Positions 33,762 to 43,396 of a stretch of 64,000 bases of DNA are shown one piece after another (position 1 is the first letter of the stretch; every line of letters starts with the position of its first letter). The notes under the pieces were generated by a model. It did no database searches and had not been told where the DNA came from. It saw only the letters and a list, made by a program, of their open reading frames with translations. The stretch is from Pseudorhizobium pelagicum. GTDB taxonomy: Bacteria > Pseudomonadota > Alphaproteobacteria > Rhizobiales > Rhizobiaceae. A program made the position numbers and the translations under genes. Location: contig JOKI01000010.1 in NCBI GenBank assembly GCA_000722615.1, forward strand, positions 1 through 64,000, in the 5' to 3' direction.

Positions 33762-33795
33762 TGGCCGTCCTGACGGGGAGTCGGAGCACGCAACC

Positions 33796-36087
33796 TCAGG
33801 TCGCCGGCTTGCCCCGCTTGCGCGACGTCTTGAGGACCGAGATCTTGCCCCGGTTTTGCAGCATCTGGCCGGCGACGTCGGCTTCCACAGGGGGAGAGAA
33901 CACATACCCCTGGATGATGTCGGCAAAACGATTCTCGTTGATGAGCCGAAGCTGGTCGGGCGTCTCGACACCCTCGATCACGATTCTCAGACCAAGATCC
34001 CGGGAGAGTTGGGTAATGCCCCGCAGAAGCTTGATGCGCCTCGGATCGACGTTGAGGTCACGGACGAACGCGCGATCGACCTTGACGATGTCCAGAGGCA
34101 GGGTTGTCAGGTAGCTCAGGCTGGAGAAGCCGGTTCCGAAGTCGTCGATCGAGATCGTGACGCCCTTCGCGCGCAGTTGCTGGAGGATGTTGCCGACGGC
34201 GACGGGATCGTCGATGAAGCAGTTCTCCGTCACCTCCAGATGGAGCCGCGTCGGCGGCAGGTTGTTGCGCGTCAGGATTTCGAACACTTCGCTCACGATC
34301 GACGGGCTCATCAGGTCATGCACGGAGAGGTTCACCGACACTGACACCGGCTGCTCCCACCCGGAACATTCCCGGCAGGCGCGGTCCAGAACAAACTGGG
34401 AGATCCCTGCGATGATCCCCATGTCCTCGGCCATCGGGATGAAGATGTTTGGCGCGATCATGCCCTTTTCGGGATGGTTCCAGCGAACCAGCGCCTCCAT
34501 GCACTCGATTCTCGTTCCATCCGCGGAATACATGGGCTGATAGACAACCCGCAGCGCACGCTCATCGACAGCCCGCCGCAGGTCTTGCTTGAGCTTCTGC
34601 TCCTCTATGTAGCGTGCATCCATCTCGGGCTGGAAGAAGACCAGCGTCCCGTTGCCCTTTGTCTTTGCATCGTTGAGCGCCAGGTCGGCCCTGATGTGCC
34701 ATTGTTCCATGTCGAATTCATCGACCGGGGCGATCACGCATCCGGCGTTGAAGGCGACACTCATCTTGATGTCGCAAAACTCGTAGGTGTGCTGCATTTT
34801 CCGGAGCAACTGTTCCATCCGGGCTTCGAGGTCGGCGCGGTCCTTCGCCGTTGCCAGCGCGACGAACTCGTTTCCGACAAGCCTTCCAGCCAGCAGTTCA
34901 TCGCCAACGTCGACGAGAAGCCTTGATGCGACGGCACAAAGCAGCTGGTCTCCGACCACATGGCCGCGAAGGTCATTGACGTGCTTGAAGCCCTCGATGT
35001 CCATGATGACCATGGCTGCCAGCGCGCCCGGCGGGCACCCTTCCAGCCTGGCTGCGGCAAGTGTCGTGAAGTGCGCCCTGTTCGGCAAGCCCGTAAGCGA
35101 ATCGAGCTGCACCATCCGCAGCATCTTTATCTCGGCCGCGACCCGTTCGCTGACGTCCTCGAGGATCAACACGACGCCGTCATCATCACGCCGACTGGCC
35201 GAGCACTCGATATGGCGACCGTCCCCGAGATTGAGGAGCGTGCGAGCGAGCTCTCCCACCACCAGCTGCTGAATCTGCTGGATGCCTTCGTTGCGCCCCT
35301 CGAACCTTCGTCTCAGGACGTTGATCAAGGGCAGCCCGGCGATGGACGAGGCATTGGGCAAACCGAGAAGATCGCATCCACGGCGATTGATCACTTCAAT
35401 GCGCCCGCCGCTGTCCAGCATCACGAGGCCATGGGCGATGGTGGTCAGCGCAAGATCGAACTGATTGGCGATCAGACGGATTTTTCGCGCTGCCAGGACG
35501 TTTTCATAGAGGAACTCGCGGACACCGTTTGCCATCGATCGGGTGGTCAGGCCGAAGGGTATGAGCAACAGCGACATGAGCGCGAGATACTGGTCGCCGC
35601 TGCTGACACAGGCGAGAATGATGGGAATGCAGCATCCGAGCGTCTGGTAGTCGACTGCCCAGCGCGAGCCATAGTTGCGGCCGACAATGGACATCATGGA
35701 ACCCATCGTCATGGCCACGCAGGTAAAGGCCACAAAGCTGTCTCTCAACACCAGCATTGCATGTCCGCTCGTGGTGCCGAGCAGAAGGGCAGTCAGCGTG
35801 GCGCCGGCAACATATCGTCGCTCCCACTGCGCAATCTGGGCATCGGTCAGCGGATGCTTGTCGACTCTGTCGAAGCGCAGGAATTCGTAGAAACGAAGTG
35901 CAAAGACGAGCGCAAAGCCGGCGGCGGCGAAGAGATAGAACTCAGAACCGGTATAGCTGAAAACGATAGCGCACCAGATAACGTGAACGACCACGCCGGT
36001 AATCAACGTTCCACGATTTCCAAACAGCGAACTGACAAACGACAGATAGACATCTGTCGGCAGCTTGCTCGGCTCGCGCGCCTTCAT
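33796..36087 (-). CDS. Membrane-bound GGDEF-EAL protein, probable c-di-GMP phosphodiesterase
   Basis: A 763-residue protein: several N-terminal membrane helices (about 20-200), a PAS-like region (ALTTIAHGLVMLDSGGRIEVINRRG), a GGDEF domain and a C-terminal EAL domain. The GGDEF signature is degenerate, reading RLVGNEF where active cyclases have R-x-GGDEF. The EAL domain keeps EALVRW, the VSVNLS Asn, LEVTEN, DDFGTGFSSL and the late EGVE glutamate, so phosphodiesterase activity is likely. ATG 36087 has AAGGGG eight bases upstream; a GTG at 36114 is the alternative. Confidence 0.9.
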   Translation of the reverse strand: MKAREPSKLPTDVYLSFVSSLFGNRGTLITGVVVHVIWCAIVFSYTGSEFYLFAAAGFALVFALRFYEFLRFDRVDKHPLTDAQIAQWERRYVAGATLTALLLGTTSGHAMLVLRDSFVAFTCVAMTMGSMMSIVGRNYGSRWAVDYQTLGCCIPIILACVSSGDQYLALMSLLLIPFGLTTRSMANGVREFLYENVLAARKIRLIANQFDLALTTIAHGLVMLDSGGRIEVINRRGCDLLGLPNASSIAGLPLINVLRRRFEGRNEGIQQIQQLVVGELARTLLNLGDGRHIECSASRRDDDGVVLILEDVSERVAAEIKMLRMVQLDSLTGLPNRAHFTTLAAARLEGCPPGALAAMVIMDIEGFKHVNDLRGHVVGDQLLCAVASRLLVDVGDELLAGRLVGNEFVALATAKDRADLEARMEQLLRKMQHTYEFCDIKMSVAFNAGCVIAPVDEFDMEQWHIRADLALNDAKTKGNGTLVFFQPEMDARYIEEQKLKQDLRRAVDERALRVVYQPMYSADGTRIECMEALVRWNHPEKGMIAPNIFIPMAEDMGIIAGISQFVLDRACRECSGWEQPVSVSVNLSVHDLMSPSIVSEVFEILTRNNLPPTRLHLEVTENCFIDDPVAVGNILQQLRAKGVTISIDDFGTGFSSLSYLTTLPLDIVKVDRAFVRDLNVDPRRIKLLRGITQLSRDLGLRIVIEGVETPDQLRLINENRFADIIQGYVFSPPVEADVAGQMLQNRGKISVLKTSRKRGKPAT

Positions 36088-36484
36088 AGCTTCGCCCCTT
36101 GAATCCAGCGCCACCCTTCGCCGGACCTCTTAAAATTCAGTGATTACCCGAATCTTCCCCCCTGAGACCATAGGGGTTTTTCATGCCTTACTTAACAACT
36201 GTCAAACAAGACATCGTAAAAAACCATAGTGCGGCGATTGAGTGGAAATAGGGTGCGGACGGGAGGCGCCGGTTCGACGTGCGCCCGTTGGGCCTGGCGG
36301 GAGCCGGCTGTCCAAAAAAGGCCGCAGCGCCTGCAAATCAAGTACATTGTCCTAATGGCCCGATTGATTTTTACCACGCCAGCCAATACAGGTCGCCGAC
36401 CAAGAACCAATGTGGCGCCCCCTCACAGATCCTGATCCTTGTGGGCGGCAGGATCGCCGCGAGTTACTGCAGGAGGGGATAAGA
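36088..36484. other. Intergenic region between divergent GGDEF-EAL and TRAP genes
   Basis: No convincing gene. It is AT-richer than its surroundings and should hold both promoters. A short stem CCCCT/AGGGG followed by TTTTT (36159-36181) looks like a terminator on the plus strand but has no upstream gene. GATCCTG/CAGGATC (36428-36434 and 36449-36455) could form a hairpin in the dctQ leader. Confidence 0.5.
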
Positions 36485-37045
36485 ATGGCTGCGCTGCTCG
36501 CGCTTAGTCGCGTGATCGATGCCGTGACCACGGCAATCGGAAAATCCGTCTCATGGCTGCTTCTGGCCGCCGTCCTCATCAGCACCGGCAATGCCATCCT
36601 GCGCAAGACGCTGGACATGTCGTCCAACGCCTGGCTCGAGGTGCAGTGGTATCTGTTCGGCACCGTGTTCATGCTGGCCGCGGCCTACACGCTGCTGAAG
36701 AACGAACATGTCCGCATCGACATCCTGTCGTCGATGTGGAGCAAGCGGACACGCGACATCATCGACCTGGTACTGCATGTCGTCTTCCTGGTGCCCTTCG
36801 CAGCGCTGATGGCCTATCTGGCCTGGCCGTGGTTCTGGCTGTCCTTCAACTCCGGCGAGATTTCGTCCAACGCCGGCGGCCTGATCATCTGGCCGGCCAA
36901 GCTGGTGGTGCTGCTGGGCTTCAGCCTGCTGCTGCTGCAGGCCGTCTCCGAGATCATCAAGCGCTTCGCGGTGATCACGGGACGGATCGAGGATCCGCGC
37001 CATGACACGGCCGGCGAAATGCCGCCGGCTGCGACGGAGGTATGA
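36485..37045 (+). CDS. dctQ: TRAP transporter small permease (DctQ family)
   Basis: A 186-residue protein with four membrane helices and the DctQ-type segment AWLEVQWYLFGTVFMLAAAYTLLKNEHVRIDIL. TRAP systems import organic acids with a sodium gradient. AGGAGGGG lies seven bases before ATG 36485. Its stop overlaps the dctM start (ATGA). Confidence 0.92.
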   Translation: MAALLALSRVIDAVTTAIGKSVSWLLLAAVLISTGNAILRKTLDMSSNAWLEVQWYLFGTVFMLAAAYTLLKNEHVRIDILSSMWSKRTRDIIDLVLHVVFLVPFAALMAYLAWPWFWLSFNSGEISSNAGGLIIWPAKLVVLLGFSLLLLQAVSEIIKRFAVITGRIEDPRHDTAGEMPPAATEV

Positions 37046-38997
37046 GCGTGATCGACTTCATTGCCCATAATCTGCCGCTGGTGATGTTCTCCAGCGTGAT
37101 GCTGATGCTGCTGCTGGGATATCCGGTCGCCTTCACGCTGGCCGCCGGAGGTCTGCTCTATTTCGTCATCGGCGTTGAACTCTCGGCCATCTCGCCCGAG
37201 ATCCGGCTCTTCTGGCCGCTGCTGCAATCCCATCCGGAGCGCATCTACGGCATCATGTACAATGATACGCTGCTGGCCATCCCCTTCTTCACCTTCATGG
37301 GGATCATCCTGGAGCGGTCGCGCATGGCCGAGGACCTGCTCGACACGATCGGCCAGCTGTTCGGCCCGGTCCGCGGGGGCCTTGCCTATGCCGTCATCCT
37401 CGTCGGCGCGCTGCTCGGCGCCACCACCGGTGTGGTTGCCGCATCGGTCATGGCCATGGGCCTGATCTCGCTGCCGATCATGATGCGCTACGGCTATCAG
37501 CGGCCGCTGGTCGCCGGCACCATCGCCGCCTCCGGCACGCTCGCCCAGATCGTGCCGCCATCGCTCGTCCTGATCGTCATGGCCGACCAGCTCGGCCGCT
37601 CCGTCGGCGACATGTACGTCGGCGCCCTCTACCCGGCGCTGATGATCGTCGCAGTCTATTGCCTCTACATCTTCGCCGTCTCGATGGTGAAGCCGCAATG
37701 GGCACCGGCGCTGCCGATGGAAGCCCGGACGCTCGGCAATGGCGTGACATCGCTCGGCGTCATGCTGCTCCTGTCGATCGCCCTCTACTATCTCGGCATG
37801 CACGTGCTGTTTACGGGCATCGGGAGCCCGGAATGGCAGCTGGTCACGGCCATGGCGTTTGCCGTGGGAACGGCCTATGTCGTCGCCCTGATCAACAGCC
37901 GGATCGAGAAGAAGATCATCTCCCGGCTCGCCGAACAGGTCATCATCGTCTTGGTGCCGCCGCTGGCGCTGATCTTCCTCGTGCTCGGCACGATCTTCCT
38001 CGGCATTGCAACGCCGACGGAAGGGGGCGCAATGGGCGCGACGGGCGCGCTGATCCTCGCCCTGGCCAAGCGCCGCCTGAGCTTCGGCATCATCAAGAAC
38101 GCGCTGGACGCCACCACCAAGCTCTCGGCCTTCGTGATGATGATCCTGATCGGCGCCCGCGTCTTCGGCCTCACCTTCTACGGTATCAACGGCAATGTCT
38201 GGATCGAGGAACTGCTGCTGGCGCTTCCGGGCGGAGACTACGGCTTCCTGATCGTCGTCACGATCATCGTCTTCATCCTCGGCTGCTTCCTCGATTTCTT
38301 CGAGATCGCCTTCATCATGGTGCCGCTCCTGGCGCCGGTGGCCGAAGCCCATGGCATCGACCTCGTCTGGTTCGGGATCATCCTCAGCATCAACCTGCAG
38401 ACCTCGTTCCTGACGCCGCCCTTCGGCTTCTCGCTGTTCTTCCTGCGCTCCATCGCGCCCGCCTCGCCATGGCTGGACAAGGTGACCAACAGGAGGATGC
38501 CGGCGATGAAGACGACCGACATCTACAAGGGCGTCTTCCCCTATATCGTCATCCAGTTCGCGATGATCCTGGTGGTCATCTTCTTCCCCGGCCTGGTGAT
38601 GCACTACAAGACCGATACGCCGACTGTTGATCCGGGCGAGATCCGCATCGATATCCCGGGCTTCGGCGGGCAGAGCGATACGATGCCGAACTTCGGCCTG
38701 TCGCCGATCGGCGGCCAGACCGGCTCCGACGGGAATGGCAGTGCCGCTCCTCCGGCAGCCCCGCCGGCCTTCGGCCTGCCACCGATCAACTTCGGTGCGG
38801 AACAGCCTGCCGCTCCCGGCCAGCAGCCGCCGCCAGCGCCCACAACCCCGGCAGCTCCCCCCGCCTTCGGCCTGCCGCCGCTGAACCTTGGCGGCGACCC
38901 GCCAGCGGCACCCGGGACAGAGGCACCGGGGACACCGGCGGGTCAACCGCAGCCGGCTCAACCCGACCTGAGCCAGCCGCCGGCGTTCAATCCCTAG
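37042..38997 (+). CDS. dctM: TRAP transporter large permease (DctM family) with long Pro/Ala-rich tail
   Basis: A 651-residue protein. Residues 1 to about 520 are the normal multi-helix DctM transporter (IPFFTFMGIILERSRMAEDLL; SGTLAQIVPPSLVLIVMADQ; LQTSFLTPPFGFSLFFLRS). The last ~130 residues are unusual: a low-complexity Pro/Ala/Gly segment with a repeated motif PPAFGLPPINFG / PPAFGLPPLNLG and a related NFGLSPIGG. Most DctM proteins end soon after the last helix. The dctP-type receptor gene lies on the other strand at 41157-42263. Confidence 0.92.
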   Translation: MSVIDFIAHNLPLVMFSSVMLMLLLGYPVAFTLAAGGLLYFVIGVELSAISPEIRLFWPLLQSHPERIYGIMYNDTLLAIPFFTFMGIILERSRMAEDLLDTIGQLFGPVRGGLAYAVILVGALLGATTGVVAASVMAMGLISLPIMMRYGYQRPLVAGTIAASGTLAQIVPPSLVLIVMADQLGRSVGDMYVGALYPALMIVAVYCLYIFAVSMVKPQWAPALPMEARTLGNGVTSLGVMLLLSIALYYLGMHVLFTGIGSPEWQLVTAMAFAVGTAYVVALINSRIEKKIISRLAEQVIIVLVPPLALIFLVLGTIFLGIATPTEGGAMGATGALILALAKRRLSFGIIKNALDATTKLSAFVMMILIGARVFGLTFYGINGNVWIEELLLALPGGDYGFLIVVTIIVFILGCFLDFFEIAFIMVPLLAPVAEAHGIDLVWFGIILSINLQTSFLTPPFGFSLFFLRSIAPASPWLDKVTNRRMPAMKTTDIYKGVFPYIVIQFAMILVVIFFPGLVMHYKTDTPTVDPGEIRIDIPGFGGQSDTMPNFGLSPIGGQTGSDGNGSAAPPAAPPAFGLPPINFGAEQPAAPGQQPPPAPTTPAAPPAFGLPPLNLGGDPPAAPGTEAPGTPAGQPQPAQPDLSQPPAFNP

Positions 38998-39005
38998 AAA
39001 CACCT

Positions 39006-39040
39006 GAGACGGCCTGCAGCATTCCGCTCCAGGCCGTCTC
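39006..39040 (+). terminator. Terminator-like hairpin after dctM
   Basis: GAGACGGCCTG (39006-39016) pairs with CAGGCCGTCTC (39030-39040), an 11-bp perfect stem with a 13-base loop, then CGTTGTCTGT. It begins 9 bp after the dctM stop and precedes the convergent ABM-family gene. Confidence 0.6.
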
Positions 39041-39074
39041 CGTTGTCTGTCGAGGCAAGACTTGCGCCTCTCCC

Positions 39075-39374
39075 CTATTCCACCAGCGAGCGTTCGTTGA
39101 ACGCGTCGTACTTCATCACCTCGGCTCGCATCCTGCCCGACCACTTCTCGATGAACGCTTGGGTTGCCTCATGTTCGAGATGGGCCGTCAGCGATTGCTG
39201 ATCCTGCCAGCGTTCGGCGACCGCAATATGCCCGGTCTTGTGGCTGTCGCCTGTGGTGGAATAGGAAAGGCAACCGCTTCCTGCCCTCTTCTTCGGATTG
39301 ATGACGTCGACGTCGCCGAGAAAATCATCCACCTCCGATGAGTCGATCTCGATATGGCCGAGGACGATGATCAT
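39075..39374 (-). CDS. Antibiotic biosynthesis monooxygenase (ABM) domain protein
   Basis: A 99-residue ferredoxin-like dimeric fold protein. The pattern fits the ABM family: IIVLGHIEID, GCLSYSTTGDS, IAVAERWQDQQSLTAHLEHEATQAF. Members include quinol monooxygenases and heme oxygenases. It lies 26 bp after a quinone-reductase-like gene, which favours a quinone/quinol substrate by inference. ATG 39374 has GGAGG upstream. Confidence 0.82.
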   Translation of the reverse strand: MIIVLGHIEIDSSEVDDFLGDVDVINPKKRAGSGCLSYSTTGDSHKTGHIAVAERWQDQQSLTAHLEHEATQAFIEKWSGRMRAEVMKYDAFNERSLVE

Positions 39375-39400
39375 CGCGCTTCCTCCATCCTGTCCATTCC

Positions 39401-40414
39401 TCACGCGACCGTCAGAACGATCTTGCCCTGGATGTGTCCTTCGGCCGCTCGTTCATGAGCCTTGCGGGCCTCGGCCAGAGGATAGGTGCTGTCGATCACC
39501 ACACGGATCTTGCCGTCGTTGAGCAGGGGTGCGAGCTGCGCCAATTGCGCACCGCTGGAGCGAACCTGGGTCGCCGACACCGTCACGTCCCGTTTCGCGG
39601 CCTCCTCGGCATCGGCAAAGCCCAGGGGATAGACCGGAAACAGTGCCCCGCCGGGCTTCAGCGTCCGCAGGAAGCGGCCGGAGGTCGGACCGCCGAGGGC
39701 ATCGACGACAAGATCGAGGCCCTGCACGACGCCTTCGGGCGGCGTCTTCGTGTAATCGATGAACTGGTCGGCGCCGAGGTCGCGCAGGAGCGCCTCATGC
39801 CGGCCCGAGGCGACGGCGATGACATGCGCACCCATCAGCTTTGCCACCTGCACCGCAAAATGCCCTACGCCGCCGGCTGCCCCGTTGACGAGCACGGTCC
39901 TGCCCGCAAGCGGCACCGGCGCATGCCGATGCGGCTGAAGCGGGTTCGGTTCGTCGTGCCCCAGCTCGACCATGAATTGCCAGGCGGTCAGCAGCGACAT
40001 CGGCGCGCCGGCGGCATGCACATGGTCGATCCCGGCGGGCTTGAGGGCGAGGTGCGCAGCCGGCACGCTGACATATTCGGCATAGGCCCGGCTCTCGCCG
40101 ACGCTGAAGAAGCGCACCATGGAGTAGACCTCGTCGCCCCTGGAGAAGTCCGAAACATCGTCACCGACCGCCTCGACGACGCCCGATACGTCCGTTCCCA
40201 GGATCAGCGGAAAATCCACCTGCGGCTGCCACTCCGGCGGGAGCGTCCTGTAGCCGTCGCGCAGGTACCAGTCGGGCGGATTGACACCGACGGCGTGGAC
40301 GCGAACGAGCACTTCGCCTGCCTTCAGCTCCGGGATTGCGACGTCCTCGTAACGCAGCACCTCGGGGCCACCGAATGCGTATTGCAAAACGGCCTTCATC
40401 GTCTGTGCCGACAT
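39401..40414 (-). CDS. NADP-dependent quinone oxidoreductase family protein
   Basis: A 337-residue medium-chain dehydrogenase/reductase without catalytic zinc ligands. Typical stretches are GVNPPDWYLRDGYR, LILGTDVSGVVEAVGDDV and VLVNGAAGGVGHFAVQVAKLMGAHVIA (NADPH loop). ATG 40414 has AAGGA seven bases upstream; other in-frame ATGs at 40438 and 40399 are possible. It diverges from a TetR gene, with two operator copies in the shared promoter region, so it is probably the TetR target. Confidence 0.9.
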   Translation of the reverse strand: MSAQTMKAVLQYAFGGPEVLRYEDVAIPELKAGEVLVRVHAVGVNPPDWYLRDGYRTLPPEWQPQVDFPLILGTDVSGVVEAVGDDVSDFSRGDEVYSMVRFFSVGESRAYAEYVSVPAAHLALKPAGIDHVHAAGAPMSLLTAWQFMVELGHDEPNPLQPHRHAPVPLAGRTVLVNGAAGGVGHFAVQVAKLMGAHVIAVASGRHEALLRDLGADQFIDYTKTPPEGVVQGLDLVVDALGGPTSGRFLRTLKPGGALFPVYPLGFADAEEAAKRDVTVSATQVRSSGAQLAQLAPLLNDGKIRVVIDSTYPLAEARKAHERAAEGHIQGKIVLTVA

Positions 40415-40449
40415 TGTGTTATCCTTTCTGGAAGCCATATACTCCTTCT

Positions 40450-40483
40450 GGAGCACTGCTCCATATATCCGGAGCACTGCTCC
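40450..40483. promoter_or_regulatory. Twin palindromic operator between TetR gene and quinone reductase
   Basis: The 13-bp perfect palindrome GGAGCA-C-TGCTCC occurs twice, at 40450-40462 and 40471-40483. The centres are 21 bp apart, two helical turns, so two dimers would bind the same DNA face. The position between divergent genes, one of them TetR-family, makes this the likely operator. Confidence 0.8.
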
Positions 40484-40501
40484 TATTGTCAAGAGAGATT
40501 G

Positions 40502-41089
40502 ATGCGCGCTGACGCCAGAAAAAACTACGACCACCTCATTGCCATTGCCCGCGATGTCGTCGCCGAACACGGAGCCGAGGCATCGCTGCGGGATGTTGCC
40601 CGCAGGGCAGGTGTTGGGCTTGGCACGCTCTACCGTCATTTCCCGACGCGGGAGGCGCTTCTGGAAGCCTTGCTCCGCACCCGGTTCGGCGAACTGGCGG
40701 ATCGGGCCAACGAGCTTGAATCATGGGACGACGCTGGCAGCGCTCTTGTCACCTGGCTGCGGGAAGCGATCACCATGACGCACCATTACAGCGGCACGAT
40801 CGCCTTGATGGTGGCAGCGATTTCAGACGAAGACTCGGCGCTTCACGCCTCTTGCACCACACTGCGCACCGCCGGAACGCGGCTTCTCCTCCGCGCTCAG
40901 GCGGAAGGCGTGGCGCGCCGGGACATGGACGGCAACGACCTGTTTGCGCTGATCAGCGCCCTGGCCTGGCTCGCCGACCAGCCGCCGCTCGTGCCGCGCG
41001 CGGACAATCTGTTCGACATCATCACGAGCGCGATCCTTACCGGGCGCCCGAAAGCCGATCGCGGCAAGGCCGAAGCCGCGCAGGAATAA
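40502..41089 (+). CDS. TetR family transcriptional regulator
   Basis: A 195-residue repressor. The N-terminal helix-turn-helix ASLRDVARRAGVGLGTLYRHFPTREALL (about 27-54) is the TetR signature, followed by an all-helical ligand domain. AAGAGAG lies upstream of ATG 40502. It probably controls the divergent quinone reductase and ABM genes and itself; the ligand is unknown. Confidence 0.92.
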   Translation: MRADARKNYDHLIAIARDVVAEHGAEASLRDVARRAGVGLGTLYRHFPTREALLEALLRTRFGELADRANELESWDDAGSALVTWLREAITMTHHYSGTIALMVAAISDEDSALHASCTTLRTAGTRLLLRAQAEGVARRDMDGNDLFALISALAWLADQPPLVPRADNLFDIITSAILTGRPKADRGKAEAAQE

Positions 41090-41100
41090 CCAGCCCGCAG

Positions 41101-41127
41101 AAAAGCCCGGGTCTTGCAACCCGGGCT
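41101..41127 (-). terminator. Terminator of dctP, possibly bidirectional
   Basis: AGCCCGGG (41104-41111) pairs with CCCGGGCT (41120-41127), with an 8-base loop. On the minus strand it is followed by TTTT, so it fits the end of the dctP-type gene; it also lies 14 bp after the TetR stop. Confidence 0.7.
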
Positions 41128-41156
41128 CGCTGTTGTGTTGTCTGCAAGGATGTGGA

Positions 41157-42398
<1,242 letters not shown>

Positions 42399-42550
42399 TC
42401 AAGGAATTCCGCAACCTGCGCGAAGAATAGCCAGTCGGCGCGAGCCCCGCGGACGATGCTCAAACATTAGGCGGAAAAGCCCCGGGCAAGGGCGCTTGAC
42501 CTGCGTTCGATCCGGCGCGACAAACGGGCTCGACCTGCGGAGACTTTGAA

Positions 42551-43345
42551 ATGCCCAAACCCATCGTTGCCGTGCCTGCCGACATCCGCGAAGTGGAGGG
42601 TGCGGTCTGGCATGCGAGCCCCAACCAGTACCTCAAGGCCGCGCTCAAGGTGGCGGGCGTCATGAGCTTCATCGTCCCCGCCTTCGAGGACGGCAACGAG
42701 GTGGATGCCATCCTCGACCGCGTCGACGGATTGCTGGTCTCCGGATCGGCGACCAATGTCCACCCATCGCTCTACGGCCGGCCTGCGACGGAGGCCGACG
42801 GTCCCTTCGATCCCGCCCGTGACGCGACCTCACTGCCGCTGATCCGCCGTGCCCTGGAGCGCGGCATTCCGATGCTGGCGATCTGCCGCGGAATCCAGGA
42901 ACTGAACGTCGCGCTGGGCGGCACGCTGGCGACCGAAATCCATGAGCAGCCCGGCATTTGGGACCACCGCAAGCCGAACGTGCCGGAGCGTGACCATATG
43001 TTTGCGATCCGCCAGCCCGTCTTCGTCGAGGAAGGGTCCTGCATCGCCAGGTATCTCGGCCTCTCGGGCGAAGTGCAGGTGAACTCGCTGCATCGCCAGG
43101 CGATCGCCGAGACGGCGCCGCGGCTCAAGGTCGAGGCGAAGGCCGAGGACGGCACGATCGAGGCGGTATCGGTGATCGACGCGAAGAATTTTGCCGTCGG
43201 CGTGCAATGGCATCCGGAATACTGGGCGGAGACCGACACGCCGTCGCGGGCGCTGTTTCAAGCCTTTGGCGATGCCGTGCGCGATTACGCCGCCGGCAAG
43301 GCGTCGGCGGACACGGCGCCGAAGCCGCTCGCCGCCGTTCGCTGA
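42551..43345 (+). CDS. Class I glutamine amidotransferase-like gamma-glutamyl hydrolase (PuuD family)
   Basis: A 264-residue protein with the class I amidotransferase triad: Cys112 in LAICRGIQELN, His221 and Glu223 in VQWHPEY. The family includes PuuD, which hydrolyses gamma-glutamyl-GABA in putrescine breakdown. No glutamyl-putrescine synthetase gene is adjacent, so the substrate is uncertain. The 287-bp region upstream, shared with dctP, shows no gene. Confidence 0.88.
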   Translation: MPKPIVAVPADIREVEGAVWHASPNQYLKAALKVAGVMSFIVPAFEDGNEVDAILDRVDGLLVSGSATNVHPSLYGRPATEADGPFDPARDATSLPLIRRALERGIPMLAICRGIQELNVALGGTLATEIHEQPGIWDHRKPNVPERDHMFAIRQPVFVEEGSCIARYLGLSGEVQVNSLHRQAIAETAPRLKVEAKAEDGTIEAVSVIDAKNFAVGVQWHPEYWAETDTPSRALFQAFGDAVRDYAAGKASADTAPKPLAAVR

Positions 43346-43357
43346 AACGACAGGATC

Positions 43358-43380
43358 GAGGGCGGCACCGCGCCGCCCTC
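43358..43380. terminator. Bidirectional terminator-like hairpin
   Basis: GAGGGCGGC (43358-43366) and GCCGCCCTC (43372-43380) form a perfect 9-bp stem with a 5-base loop between the convergent PuuD-like and 2-hydroxyacid dehydrogenase genes. Confidence 0.6.
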
Positions 43381-43396
43381 TCCTTGAACTCTTGCC

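Noticed and set aside
36229..36435. Small ORFs between the GGDEF-EAL and dctQ genes
   Set aside because: Arg/Pro-rich translations without start signals; the region is better read as divergent promoters.
36814..39144. 776-codon minus-strand frame opposite dctM
   Set aside because: Antisense to a clear TRAP permease; composition rich in Asp/Glu/His/Arg as expected from a reversed membrane protein.
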